From Yersinia hibernica (lineage in GTDB: Bacteria > Pseudomonadota > Gammaproteobacteria > Enterobacterales > Enterobacteriaceae), in NCBI RefSeq assembly GCF_004124235.1, contig NZ_CP032487.1, forward strand, positions 1,612,001 through 1,676,000: DNA of 64,000 bases. Direction: 5' to 3'. The position numbers and the translations under genes are program-made. The notes under the pieces are model-generated. The model had not been told where the DNA came from. It saw only the letters and a list, made by a program, of their open reading frames with translations, and made no database searches. Below are positions 1 to 8,186 of this stretch, piece after piece (the first letter of the stretch is position 1; every line of letters starts with the position of its first letter).

Positions 1-303
1 TTGTTTCCATGGCAGCGTTTAGCTGAGCAGGGCATTGGTGCCTGGCCTGATAACGCGACAGTGACAAAATATATTGATGGCCGAAATAAAAATGATCTGG
101 CCTCCGTGGCGGTTATCCAGCAGGCGCTAGCCCGCTATGGCTACAAAATCCCACAGACGGGCGAGTTAGATGATGAAACTCGTCAGGTCATTACGGCATT
201 TCAGATGCACTTCAGGGCGGATGATTTCAGCGGTGCTCCGGATGTAGAAACAGAAGCCATTGCCTTGGCGCTAGTTGAGAAATACCGCGCTGTTGGTTCT
301 TGA
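1..303 (+). CDS. amiD: AmiD N-acetylmuramoyl-L-alanine amidase, C-terminal fragment (5' end outside window)
   Basis: This is the last ~100 residues of a protein that begins before the window; the TTG at base 1 is an internal codon. The visible part is a C-terminal peptidoglycan-binding module: a helix-rich stretch with LASVAVIQQALARYGY and later DDETRQVITAFQMHF, the repeat pattern of PG_binding_1 domains. The ending matches my recollection of AmiD, an outer-membrane lipoprotein zinc amidase that cleaves the MurNAc-L-Ala bond in peptidoglycan turnover. The catalytic Amidase_2 domain and lipobox cannot be seen here. A bidirectional hairpin follows and the next gene is convergent. Identification is good; the symbol rests on the C-terminal domain only. 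Confidence 0.75.
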   Translation: MFPWQRLAEQGIGAWPDNATVTKYIDGRNKNDLASVAVIQQALARYGYKIPQTGELDDETRQVITAFQMHFRADDFSGAPDVETEAIALALVEKYRAVGS

Positions 304-336
304 GGCACCGTCGGAGTGCATGAATGCGTTAAAAAC

Positions 337-363
337 AAAAAGCCAGTCTGCTGACTGGCTTTT
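337..363. terminator. Bidirectional intrinsic terminator between amiD and tcyP
   Basis: Perfect stem AGCCAGTC / GACTGGCT with loop TGCT, flanked by an A-rich tract on the left and TTTT on the right. It can terminate both converging genes. Confidence 0.8.
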
Positions 364-382
364 AATGGCTAACGAGTGATAT

Positions 383-1774
383 TTACTGATGGGCTAAATC
401 GCCATCATCATCACTGTTGAGAATCTCTTTATCTGTTTGTTTCATCAATTGGCTGGTAATGGTTCCTGCCGTCATTGAACCACTCACATTCAATGCGGTA
501 CGGCCCATATCAATCAATGGTTCAACTGAGATAAGCAAAGCAACCAGTGTGACCGGTAAGCCCAGCGCAGGTAACACAATCAATGCTGCAAAGGTCGCGC
601 CGCCGCCAACACCGGCGACACCGGCTGAGCTGATAGTGACAATGCCGACCAGTGTGGCAATCCACATTGGGTCGAGCGGGTTAATGCCGACAGTGGGGGC
701 GACCATCACCGCTAGCATGGCAGGATAAAGTCCCGCGCAACCATTTTGGCCGATAGTGGCGCCGAAAGAGGCTGAGAAGCTGGCGATAGATTCAGGGACG
801 CCCAAACGGCGAGTTTGTGCTTCTACATTCAGTGGGATGCTGGCAGCACTGGAGCGGCTGGTAAAGGCAAATGTCAGCACGGGCCAAACTTTGCGGAAGA
901 ATTTCAGTGGGTTAATGCCAGTGAAAGACAGCAGCACGCCGTGTACCACAAACATAATGGCCAGGCCCAAATAAGAGGCAACCACAAAACTGCCCAGTTT
1001 GATGATGTCTTGAATATTAGAGCCTGCAACTACTTTGGTCATCAAAGCCAGTACGCCGTATGGTGTCAGCTTCATCACCAAGCGCACGAGCTTCATTACC
1101 CAGGCTTGTAGAGTGTCAATCGCTACCAGTACCCGCTGGCCTTTTGCTACATCGTCTTTCAGCAATTGCAGGGAGGCGATACCCAGGAATGTTGCAAAGA
1201 TAACAACGCTAATAATTGAGGTTGGGTTGGCACCGGTTAAATCGGCAAACGGATTTTTGGGGATAAAGGACAGAACCAGTTGAGGCACGGTCAAGTCAGT
1301 TACTTTGCCGAGATAATTGCTTTCGATAGCGCTTAAACGCGCTGATTCTTGTGTGCCTTGCACCAGCCCATCGGCAGTTAAGCCAAACAGATTAGTGACC
1401 AGTACACCGACCAGTGCGGCAATTAATGTGGTGAACAGCAATGTGCCAATGGTCAATACACTGATTTTACCCAGTGAAGCGGCATTATGCAGTTTGGCAA
1501 CAGCACTTAAGATAGAAGCAAATACCAATGGCATAACAATCATTTGCAACAATTGTACATAGCCATTACCGACAATATTAAACCAAGTGATAGATTCTTT
1601 TAGCACCGGATTATCTGCGCCATAGACCCATTGCAGCCCCAGACCAAATAGCACACCCAGTCCCAGACCTACCAAAACTTTTTTGGACAGACTCCATTGT
1701 TTATGCCGAGTTTGTGCCAATAGTAATAGCAGTGCCACAAATAACAGCACGTTAATCACAAGCGGTAGGTTCAT
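383..1774 (-). CDS. tcyP: L-cystine transporter TcyP (YdjN), dicarboxylate/amino acid:cation symporter family
   Basis: A 463-residue inner-membrane symporter of the SDF (dicarboxylate/amino acid:cation symporter) family, predicted to import L-cystine. It has repeated hydrophobic segments from the N-terminus ([17 protein letters not shown]) to the C-terminal half, a serine-rich re-entrant loop ([11 protein letters not shown]), the [12 protein letters not shown] stretch and a glycine-rich segment ([12 protein letters not shown]), all typical of the family. The length equals the E. coli YdjN protein. I chose the ATG at 1774, which has GGAG 8 nt upstream, rather than a TTG two codons earlier. It lies next to ydjM as in E. 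coli. In E. coli the gene belongs to the CysB regulon; I saw no clear CysB site here. Confidence 0.9.
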   Translation of the reverse strand: MNLPLVINVLLFVALLLLLAQTRHKQWSLSKKVLVGLGLGVLFGLGLQWVYGADNPVLKESITWFNIVGNGYVQLLQMIVMPLVFASILSAVAKLHNAASLGKISVLTIGTLLFTTLIAALVGVLVTNLFGLTADGLVQGTQESARLSAIESNYLGKVTDLTVPQLVLSFIPKNPFADLTGANPTSIISVVIFATFLGIASLQLLKDDVAKGQRVLVAIDTLQAWVMKLVRLVMKLTPYGVLALMTKVVAGSNIQDIIKLGSFVVASYLGLAIMFVVHGVLLSFTGINPLKFFRKVWPVLTFAFTSRSSAASIPLNVEAQTRRLGVPESIASFSASFGATIGQNGCAGLYPAMLAVMVAPTVGINPLDPMWIATLVGIVTISSAGVAGVGGGATFAALIVLPALGLPVTLVALLISVEPLIDMGRTALNVSGSMTAGTITSQLMKQTDKEILNSDDDGDLAHQ

Positions 1775-1992
1775 CCCCAAATCTCCAAATTATTATTTTA
1801 AATATTGGCTGCTTATTCTGTTGCAATTATTAGCTGGAATAGCGCCACACACAGTCAACTGTGTAATTAGGCGCGTATGTTAGCAGTTCCTAAGTCGGCT
1901 CACTTATATCCAAAAAGAATGTTATATAAATTTTTGCCACTATTTGTATGGGATGTGTACAATTTGGTGATTATTTGCCCATTAAAATGTGA

Positions 1993-2541
1993 TCACAATC
2001 TAAAATTCTTCAATTGTTCCATATAGGATTGCAGTGGAATGGTGGTGTCAGTTTGCCAATAGACGGAAAAACAGACTAATAGAACACATAATACGCGTTC
2101 TAATTGGTTACCTTTCTGTGGCCGCAGTAGCGGAATACAAAAACGCCAGCGGCACGGCCATAACAGTGGGACACCTGCCGGTGTAATCATATCGGCCAAT
2201 AGATGGCTGAAATAGCCAATAATCATCGCGTGGAATGCATCAGCGGGGATAATCCAATCGCGGGAGATATCCATTTGAAACAGAGCAATACCGCCAATCA
2301 CGGCCAATAAGCTATGAGTAAATCCGCGATGACCAAATGCGCGAGCAATAGGGGTCGATATCCACTTTAGCCGTTGACCAAGGATGGATTTGGGGTGGTC
2401 AATGTCTGGCAGCAAGGACGTTAACAGGGCGCCAGGTATAATATGCCACCAGTCGCCATGTGCCAGTTCAGGTGTGAGGCCGACTTTCTTGGCAAAAATA
2501 ACGCAGGCGACAGAAAAAATCAGGTGTCCTTCTCCTGTCAT
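1993..2541 (-). CDS. ydjM: YdjM-type membrane-bound metal-dependent hydrolase
   Basis: A 182-residue membrane protein of the YdjM/YbcI (DUF457) family, annotated as putative metal-dependent hydrolases. Visible marks are the N-terminal MTGEGHLIFS, the SLLPDIDHPKS segment with acidic and histidine ligands, and FGHRGFTHSLL, the H-R-x-x-x-H signature of the family, followed by hydrophobic segments. The open frame extends 34 codons upstream, but MTGEGH is where family members start. That longer frame would also run over the LexA-like operator described next. Physiological substrate is unknown; the E. coli homologue is an SOS-induced gene. It sits beside tcyP as in E. coli, while its upstream side now faces the pectin cassette. 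Confidence 0.85.
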   Translation of the reverse strand: MTGEGHLIFSVACVIFAKKVGLTPELAHGDWWHIIPGALLTSLLPDIDHPKSILGQRLKWISTPIARAFGHRGFTHSLLAVIGGIALFQMDISRDWIIPADAFHAMIIGYFSHLLADMITPAGVPLLWPCRWRFCIPLLRPQKGNQLERVLCVLLVCFSVYWQTDTTIPLQSYMEQLKNFRL

Positions 2542-2560
2542 ACGTGAATTCCGAATCTGT

Positions 2561-2580
2561 AGCTGTTGATTTATCCAGTA
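2561..2580 (-). promoter_or_regulatory. LexA (SOS) box upstream of ydjM
   Basis: On the minus strand the 20-mer reads TACTGGATAAATCAACAGCT. It keeps the CTG-N10-CAG core of the LexA consensus, with a TA flank on one side. It ends 19 nt before the ydjM start. E. coli ydjM is LexA-controlled, so site and context agree. Binding has not been tested. Confidence 0.65.
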
Positions 2581-2758
2581 TATGAGATTTGTCTCGGTAT
2601 GAATAGCCGTTACGCTGTAACTAAATGTCTCATTTTTTGCCAACTGAACCGGTGTTTTAGCGGCAAATCATTCAGGGGGTAAATATAGAAGTGTAAAGCG
2701 GAGTATTAAGCTGCAGACAGTGGGCAGTAATGCGCGGTTTTGCAGCAATATACCGGCA

Positions 2759-2797
2759 TAAAAAAAGGGAAAAGCGACCGGGAGTCAACTTTTCCCC
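2759..2797 (-). terminator. Intrinsic terminator of kdgM
   Basis: Stem GGGAAAAG / CTTTTCCC around a 14-nt loop. On the minus strand it is followed by at least seven T. It lies about 90 nt downstream of the kdgM stop. The rest of the ~350-nt gap between ydjM and kdgM holds the ydjM control region and no supported gene. Confidence 0.7.
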
Positions 2798-2889
2798 AAA
2801 GTAATACGGGTATGGGCATAATCACAAATAATGATGAGGGTACTAACAACCAAACTTTTATTAACAACTACACATCTATAAGGCCAAAA

Positions 2890-3588
2890 TTAGAAGCTGT
2901 ATTGCACGCCTACACGATAGCGAGTTTGGCGCTCGTCAGTGGTTTTGCTGCCAGCAACGTTACCGATAGCAACATATGGCTTCCAATTTTTATCCCACTT
3001 GTAAGCGACTTTCAGGTCATGACTCCATTCTTCTTTCTCTTTATTTGCCAGAATTTCGTCTTCGGATTTCTTGTAGTTCAATTCATATTCAGCTGAATAG
3101 TTTTTCAAGAAATTATAGGCAAACAACATGGTGAACTCATGGCCTTTCTCTGTGGCTTTAGTCTGAGCTGGCTGGTTACGTTTGTAGTATGGGCGGTAAC
3201 GCAGTGATGTTGAGAAATCATCAGTGAAGGATACTTTGCCGCGCAGGTAAGGGCGGTAGTTATTAGAGTCAGAAGAAGATTCTAATGAGAAACCAGGTTC
3301 CAGTTGGAATGTTTTATTGAACTGATAAACATAACTGGCAACCACTTCAGTGCCATTACTGACTTGCTCGTTGAATGGTTTATTCGGGGTAGTATCGGAG
3401 CTGTGCTGGCCCCATTTTCCCTCTAAAGATAAACCAAAGCCATTTGCAAAACGGTTGGAAATCAATAAACGATCTTTATGATCAGATTTACTGGTATCTT
3501 TCATTTCGTGCCGGTAGTCAATTGTTGTTGCCACGGAGCTAAAGCTGATTACAGATGCCACTGCCAGAGTCAGTAATTTAAATTTCAT
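2890..3588 (-). CDS. kdgM: Oligogalacturonate-specific outer-membrane porin KdgM
   Basis: A 232-residue small beta-barrel porin of the KdgM family, which lets acidic oligogalacturonides cross the outer membrane. The N-terminus is a Sec signal peptide (MKFKLLTLAVASVISFSSVA, cleavage near residue 20). The mature part starts with TIDYRHEMKD and alternates polar and aromatic residues in short strands. It ends TRYRVGVQYSF, with the C-terminal phenylalanine expected for Bam-dependent insertion. It has its own promoter region carrying a KdgR palindrome ~100 nt upstream and its own terminator, so it is a monocistronic unit next to togB. The family also has NanC-like members for sialic acid, but the pectin context favours KdgM. 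Confidence 0.9.
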   Translation of the reverse strand: MKFKLLTLAVASVISFSSVATTIDYRHEMKDTSKSDHKDRLLISNRFANGFGLSLEGKWGQHSSDTTPNKPFNEQVSNGTEVVASYVYQFNKTFQLEPGFSLESSSDSNNYRPYLRGKVSFTDDFSTSLRYRPYYKRNQPAQTKATEKGHEFTMLFAYNFLKNYSAEYELNYKKSEDEILANKEKEEWSHDLKVAYKWDKNWKPYVAIGNVAGSKTTDERQTRYRVGVQYSF

Positions 3589-3682
3589 TTTTATATAATC
3601 CCAGGGTTATGGTTATTTAAATCAAAAGTCATTAACAATTTAATAAAGAATCAACATACGACTAAAAAACAATTTCACGAAC

Positions 3683-3702
3683 AAAGAAACAATGTTTCAT
3701 TT
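3683..3702. promoter_or_regulatory. KdgR operator upstream of kdgM
   Basis: AAAGAAACAATGTTTCATTT is a near-perfect palindrome of the KdgR type (GAAA-N5-TTTC core). It lies 95-114 nt upstream of the kdgM start. KdgR is the IclR-family repressor of pectin genes and is released by KDG. The repressor gene itself is not in this window. Confidence 0.8.
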
Positions 3703-3741
3703 ATTGTGAATGCATATTCTATTTATATTAATAAATATTTT

Positions 3742-3757
3742 TGTGATCCAGATCTGT
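3742..3757. promoter_or_regulatory. Possible CRP half-site near kdgM promoter
   Basis: TGTGATCCAGATCTGT has a perfect left CRP half (TGTGA) and a poor right half. Pectin genes in this family are commonly CRP-activated, so it is listed as weak evidence only. Confidence 0.3.
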
Positions 3758-3837
3758 GTTGGTGATTAATTTTTTAAACAGATATTAAATTGTGATGTCG
3801 GTCTGATTGGCTATTATTTTTTTGTTTATAAAACGAA

Positions 3838-3866
3838 ATAACCCCGCCAAATTAATGGCAGGGTTT
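3838..3866 (-). terminator. Terminator of the pelW-togMNAB operon
   Basis: On the minus strand AAACCCTGCCA pairs with TGGCGGGGTT around a TTAATT loop. It lies about 30 nt after the togB stop and separates the operon from kdgM. Confidence 0.65.
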
Positions 3867-3893
3867 AATAACAACTTAAGTTAAATTAATTCA

Positions 3894-5186
3894 TTAACGC
3901 ATTGCGCGTTTCAGAATACGGTCACCTTGTTTATTAAAGTATTCTGCTGTTTCTTGTACTGTCTTCTGGCCATAGTCGATATATTGAATTGCATCGCCGA
4001 ACAGTGAAACGATTTGCGGATCATCAAAGTATGGTGAAGTTGTCATTTTGTGTGGCAATTCCAGTGCCATATTTAAGCCGGCAACAGAAGGATCTTCATC
4101 TTTAATAACCCCGGAGGAGCGAAGTTGAGCGACAGCAGTGGCACTCAATGGTACGCCACGCTCCAGACCCAATGCTTCAACACCTTCTTTGCTGTTCAAT
4201 AAGAAGTTGATTAACATCGCACTTTCTTTTGGATGCTTGGTTGTTTTACCAATTGAAAGCATCTGTGCAGGTTTAAAGAATAAGCCAGCATCTTTTGCTC
4301 CTGGCAGCATTGGGTATGGGCCAAGATCCAATTTTGCAGGTTTGGTCAAGTTATCGGAATACTTAGTTATTGTGGAGTTCCACATATAAGTACCGGCCCA
4401 CTCACCATTAATCCATGGCTTCATTTCATACATATTACTTTTGCCGAATGAAGCATAGTATTTGGTGGATGGCATAACATGACTATCTACCATGGTCTTA
4501 TACATGGTAAAGAACTCAACCCACTGTTCTGGCGTGTAGGCAAATTTCTTACCTGCTTCATCAATAGTAGGAATATTATATTTTTGAGTCATATAAGAGC
4601 GGATTAATGCTAATGTATCTTGGTGCTCTAATACTACTGGGTAATATTGATCACCCAGTTTCTCTTTAAATACTTTACCCGCAGCAAGTAATTCATCCCA
4701 TGTTTTAGGATATGCTAAACCTGCTTTAGCCCAGGTTGCATCATTGTAATAAAAGATACGAGCAGTAACTGAAATTGGAATACCATTCAATTTGCCATTA
4801 ACTGTTGTTTGTTGCAGTTCTTTCGGATCAAATTGTGCCAAATCCAATTGTTCTTTTACGTTAAACAGATTGTAGAAACCAGTACCGTCTTTAGAGAAAA
4901 TAGGCAACCAGTTCCAGTTAGTCTGCATAACATCTGGCTCAGTACCCCCGGCAATCTGTGTTGTCAGGCGAGATAAGTGACCATCCCAGCCGGTATACTC
5001 CGATTTAACATTAATATTCGGATGTTGTTTGTGGAATTCTTCAATAGCTTTCAATGTTACCTGGTGGCGGCCATTACCCCCCCACCATGACATCCGTAAA
5101 TTAACTTCGTCCTGTGCTGCAAAAGCCTGATGCGACAATAATGCCAGAGTGGATGCTATCAGCGTGTGTAGGATCGCTTTTTTCAT
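3894..5186 (-). CDS. togB: TogB, periplasmic oligogalacturonide-binding protein
   Basis: A 430-residue extracellular solute-binding protein (family 1). A signal peptide is evident (MKKAILHTLIASTLALLSHQ, cleavage after AFA), followed by the mature start AQDEVNLRMSWWGG. The body has the family's ITARIFYYND and the tryptophan-rich GTEPDVMQTNWNWLP segments. It captures oligogalacturonides that crossed KdgM and passes them to TogMN. It is the last gene of pelW-togM-togN-togA-togB, 15 nt after togA, and is followed by a terminator. Identification rests on the complete operon context together with sequence character. Confidence 0.9.
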   Translation of the reverse strand: MKKAILHTLIASTLALLSHQAFAAQDEVNLRMSWWGGNGRHQVTLKAIEEFHKQHPNINVKSEYTGWDGHLSRLTTQIAGGTEPDVMQTNWNWLPIFSKDGTGFYNLFNVKEQLDLAQFDPKELQQTTVNGKLNGIPISVTARIFYYNDATWAKAGLAYPKTWDELLAAGKVFKEKLGDQYYPVVLEHQDTLALIRSYMTQKYNIPTIDEAGKKFAYTPEQWVEFFTMYKTMVDSHVMPSTKYYASFGKSNMYEMKPWINGEWAGTYMWNSTITKYSDNLTKPAKLDLGPYPMLPGAKDAGLFFKPAQMLSIGKTTKHPKESAMLINFLLNSKEGVEALGLERGVPLSATAVAQLRSSGVIKDEDPSVAGLNMALELPHKMTTSPYFDDPQIVSLFGDAIQYIDYGQKTVQETAEYFNKQGDRILKRAMR

Positions 5187-5201
5187 TGGGTACTGCTCCT
5201 G

Positions 5202-6329
5202 TTAAAGAGAGATATTTTTTTCTGTTTTTGCATCAAAGATATGGCATTTATCCATATCAAACTGGAAGTACACGGTGCGATGCAGACCATTTTCGATAAT
5301 AGGTCGTGCTTCGTCAGACGGCAGACGACAGGTCAGCTCAAAGTCATCAACTTTGATATACATAAAGAATTCGTGACCCATGTTTTCCGTACGGACTAAT
5401 TCACCTTGTGAGTGATTTTCAGTAAATGGACTCAGAGACATGCTGACGAATTCAGGACGTACACCAAAGAACACTTTTTCCCCGGTGTGGGCAGCGACTT
5501 TGGCTTGCTGTCTTTCATTCAATACCAGGGTGTATTGACCGACGGTCAGGCCAATTTCCCCGTCTTTTTCTACCAGCGTGCTCGGTTTGATATTCATTTC
5601 CGGCGCGCCGATAAAACCGGCAACAAACATATTGGTAGGGTAGTGATAGAGATTATCTGGGGTATCGACTTGCATAATGTGGCCCAGTTTCATCACACAG
5701 ATTCGGTCGCCCATGGTCATGGCTTCGGTTTGGTCGTGGGTAACGTAAACTGTCGTTGCTGCTTTACCGCTTTTTTTCAACTGCTTATGTAAATCAGAAA
5801 TACGAATACGCATGGAAGCACGCAGTTTGGCATCCAAGTTTGATAATGGCTCATCGAATAAAAATACATCGGGCTTTTTAACAATGGCGCGGCCAACGGC
5901 CACACGCTGTGCTTGACCACCAGACAGCTGACGCGGTAGGCGCTCTAGCAGATCTTCTAACTCCAAAATCTTCGCAGCTTCAGCAACTTGCGTCTCAATT
6001 TGGTCTTTTGGCATTTTGCTTAACTTCAAACCAAAAGCCAGATTCTCTTTAACGGTCATGTGTGGATATAGCGCATAGTTCTGGAACACCATGGCAATAC
6101 CACGTGATTTCGGGGCCAAATTATTGACCACCCGGTCACCAATTCGTACTTCACCATCACTGATAGTTTCCAGCCCGGCTAACATGCGCAGGGTAGTGGA
6201 TTTAGCACAGCCAGATGGGCCAACAATAACCATAAATTCGCCATCATGGATTTTCAGATCAATGCCATGAACCGCGCGGAAACCGTTGGAGTAAACTTTG
6301 CCTAATTTGTTGAAAATGACTTCAGCCAT
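5202..6329 (-). CDS. togA: TogA, ATPase of the oligogalacturonide ABC importer
   Basis: A 375-residue ABC ATPase of the MalK/UgpC (CUT1) type that should power import through TogM-TogN. The nucleotide-binding domain covers roughly residues 1-235: Walker [10 protein letters not shown] at 37-45, the Q loop in [11 protein letters not shown], signature LSGGQ, Walker B VFLFDEP and H-loop [10 protein letters not shown]-terminal OB-like regulatory region follows. One oddity is that the residue just before the Walker A lysine is alanine (A42) rather than the usual glycine; the codon is GCT. I believe other TogA proteins share this. It is 13 nt downstream of togN and clearly co-transcribed. Confidence 0.9.
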   Translation of the reverse strand: MAEVIFNKLGKVYSNGFRAVHGIDLKIHDGEFMVIVGPSGCAKSTTLRMLAGLETISDGEVRIGDRVVNNLAPKSRGIAMVFQNYALYPHMTVKENLAFGLKLSKMPKDQIETQVAEAAKILELEDLLERLPRQLSGGQAQRVAVGRAIVKKPDVFLFDEPLSNLDAKLRASMRIRISDLHKQLKKSGKAATTVYVTHDQTEAMTMGDRICVMKLGHIMQVDTPDNLYHYPTNMFVAGFIGAPEMNIKPSTLVEKDGEIGLTVGQYTLVLNERQQAKVAAHTGEKVFFGVRPEFVSMSLSPFTENHSQGELVRTENMGHEFFMYIKVDDFELTCRLPSDEARPIIENGLHRTVYFQFDMDKCHIFDAKTEKNISL

Positions 6330-6342
6330 GATAAATCCTCTA

Positions 6343-7263
6343 TTAACCTTTAATTCCGCTGCTGGTTACGCCTTGAACGAAGTAGCGTTGAGCCAGGAAG
6401 AAAACAATGATGGACGGCAGAATGGAGATGCTCGCCATTGCCAGAATTTCGTTCCACGGTGCGCCTTCGGTCACGTCAATCGACATTTTCAGAGCCAGCG
6501 CTATCGGGTACTTATCTACGCTGTAGACATAAATCAGTGGGCCGATAAAGTCGTTCATTGACCACATGAACTGGAACAAGGCCACGGAGATAATGGCTGG
6601 CTTCAAGATTGGCACGACCACGTACCACAACACTTGGAAGGAGTTACATCCGTCAATTTGTGCAGCTTCTTCCATGTCGCGAGGTACACCGCGTAGGAAT
6701 TGGATAAGCATAAAGACGAAGAACCCTTGTGTCGCAAACGCCAATGGCAGATACAGCGGCATATAGCTATTCAGCATGCCCATTTCACGGAACATGATGT
6801 ACTGAGGAATCAATAACACGGTACTTGGCAGCAACATGGTGGTGATTAATGTTGCAAACCAGAATTTCTTCCATGGAATTTCAAAGCGTGCAAAACCATA
6901 CGCCACGATAGTGGAGGAAATAATTGTCAAAATAACTTTCGGGATAACAAACTTAAAGGTGTTAAGCATGTAGTGACCGAAGTTATATTCAGTGCCCGTC
7001 TTCCAACCGTTAACAAAACCATCTCGTGTTGGATGTTCTGGCCATAATCCTAATGTGGTGAAAATTTCATTATTAGGTTTAAAGGCTGCTGAGAACATCC
7101 ACAGCAATGGGTAAAGCATCATCAGCCCGACAATAATCAAAACAATATAGCGAAGAACAGCACTGACTTTGGCTTTACGTAATGTGCGGCTAATTTCCGC
7201 ATCAGCAATATCCTGCGCCAGATCTAATTTTTTCTGGTTGGAATTTTGTTGTACGTCAGTCAT
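6343..7263 (-). CDS. togN: TogN, inner-membrane permease of the oligogalacturonide importer
   Basis: A 306-residue MalG-type permease. After a polar N-terminal segment ([10 protein letters not shown]) comes a membrane helix ([19 protein letters not shown]), then further helices, and the cytoplasmic EAA loop ([25 protein letters not shown]) that contacts the ATPase. I chose the ATG at 7263, which overlaps the togM stop region by 8 nt, over an upstream extension lying inside togM. The overlap suggests translational coupling. It pairs with TogM to form the transmembrane channel. Confidence 0.9.
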   Translation of the reverse strand: MTDVQQNSNQKKLDLAQDIADAEISRTLRKAKVSAVLRYIVLIIVGLMMLYPLLWMFSAAFKPNNEIFTTLGLWPEHPTRDGFVNGWKTGTEYNFGHYMLNTFKFVIPKVILTIISSTIVAYGFARFEIPWKKFWFATLITTMLLPSTVLLIPQYIMFREMGMLNSYMPLYLPLAFATQGFFVFMLIQFLRGVPRDMEEAAQIDGCNSFQVLWYVVVPILKPAIISVALFQFMWSMNDFIGPLIYVYSVDKYPIALALKMSIDVTEGAPWNEILAMASISILPSIIVFFLAQRYFVQGVTSSGIKG

Positions 7264-8146
7264 TTTTTCCTCCTTTATCGGCGGAGTAGAAGACCCAATA
7301 TTTAGAAGATTTAAATGCAATTGAGGCAAATAGGGCGACTACCAGGAATAATATCCAGGCCAGTGCCGCACCGTATCCCATATCAAAGTATTTAAACGCT
7401 GTATCGTATATATAGAGCGAGAATAAATAAGTGTAATGGGTTGGGCCACCACCGGTGATGACATAAGGTGCAGTAAACTCTTGGAATGCCTGGGTGGTTT
7501 GCATGATAAAGTTGAAGAAAATAACCGGCGTAATCAGTGGCACGGTGACTTTCATAAACATCTGCCATTTAGACGCGCCATCAATCATCGCGGCTTCATA
7601 TTGTGACTGCGGTACGTTTTGCAATGCGGCCAAGAAGATAACCATGGCAGAACCAAACTGCCAAACACGCAGTAATGTTACCGATGTCAGTGCTAGTGCT
7701 GGCTCTCCCAGCCAGTTAATTGCATCAAATCCGAATACCCCGATAAAACCATTAAGCAGGCCATCAATGGCAAATAGAGCGCGCCATAACACCGCAATCG
7801 CTACGCTACTGCCGAGGATTGACGGAATATAGAATGCGGTACGGAAGAAGCCGATACCGCGTAATTTAAAGTTCAGTACAAAAGCGATCCCCAGAGCAAA
7901 TGCCAGTTTTAATGGAATAGTAAGAAATACATAAGCGAAAGTAACGCCCATGGATTTCCAGAATAAATCATCTTCAAGGAACATATGACGGTAATTCTCG
8001 ATCCCGTTATAAACGGGAGGGTTCATTAAGTCATACTCAGTAAAACTGAGAAAGAAAGATGATACAAAGGGGAAGGCCGTGAATATTATCAACCCTATTA
8101 TATAAGGTGATATATAGGCTAACCCCAGCATTCTGTTTTCATTCAT
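7256..8146 (-). CDS. togM: TogM, inner-membrane permease of the oligogalacturonide importer
   Basis: A 296-residue MalF/UgpA-type permease with about six membrane helices, beginning with LGLAYISPYIIGLIIFTAFP. The EAA loop appears as YEAAMIDGASKWQMFMKVTVP. It is the first transporter gene after pelW, 40 nt downstream of it, and overlaps togN. Together TogM and TogN form the channel for oligogalacturonides delivered by TogB. Confidence 0.9.
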   Translation of the reverse strand: MNENRMLGLAYISPYIIGLIIFTAFPFVSSFFLSFTEYDLMNPPVYNGIENYRHMFLEDDLFWKSMGVTFAYVFLTIPLKLAFALGIAFVLNFKLRGIGFFRTAFYIPSILGSSVAIAVLWRALFAIDGLLNGFIGVFGFDAINWLGEPALALTSVTLLRVWQFGSAMVIFLAALQNVPQSQYEAAMIDGASKWQMFMKVTVPLITPVIFFNFIMQTTQAFQEFTAPYVITGGGPTHYTYLFSLYIYDTAFKYFDMGYGAALAWILFLVVALFASIAFKSSKYWVFYSADKGGKND

Positions 8147-8186
8147 AATGCTTACCTATTTTTAATAACATGAAAGATAAATAAAA

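Noticed and set aside
2740..3096. 118-codon plus-strand frame in the ydjM-kdgM region
   Set aside because: Mostly antisense to kdgM and covering its terminator; hydrophobic ending is a shadow of the kdgM codons.
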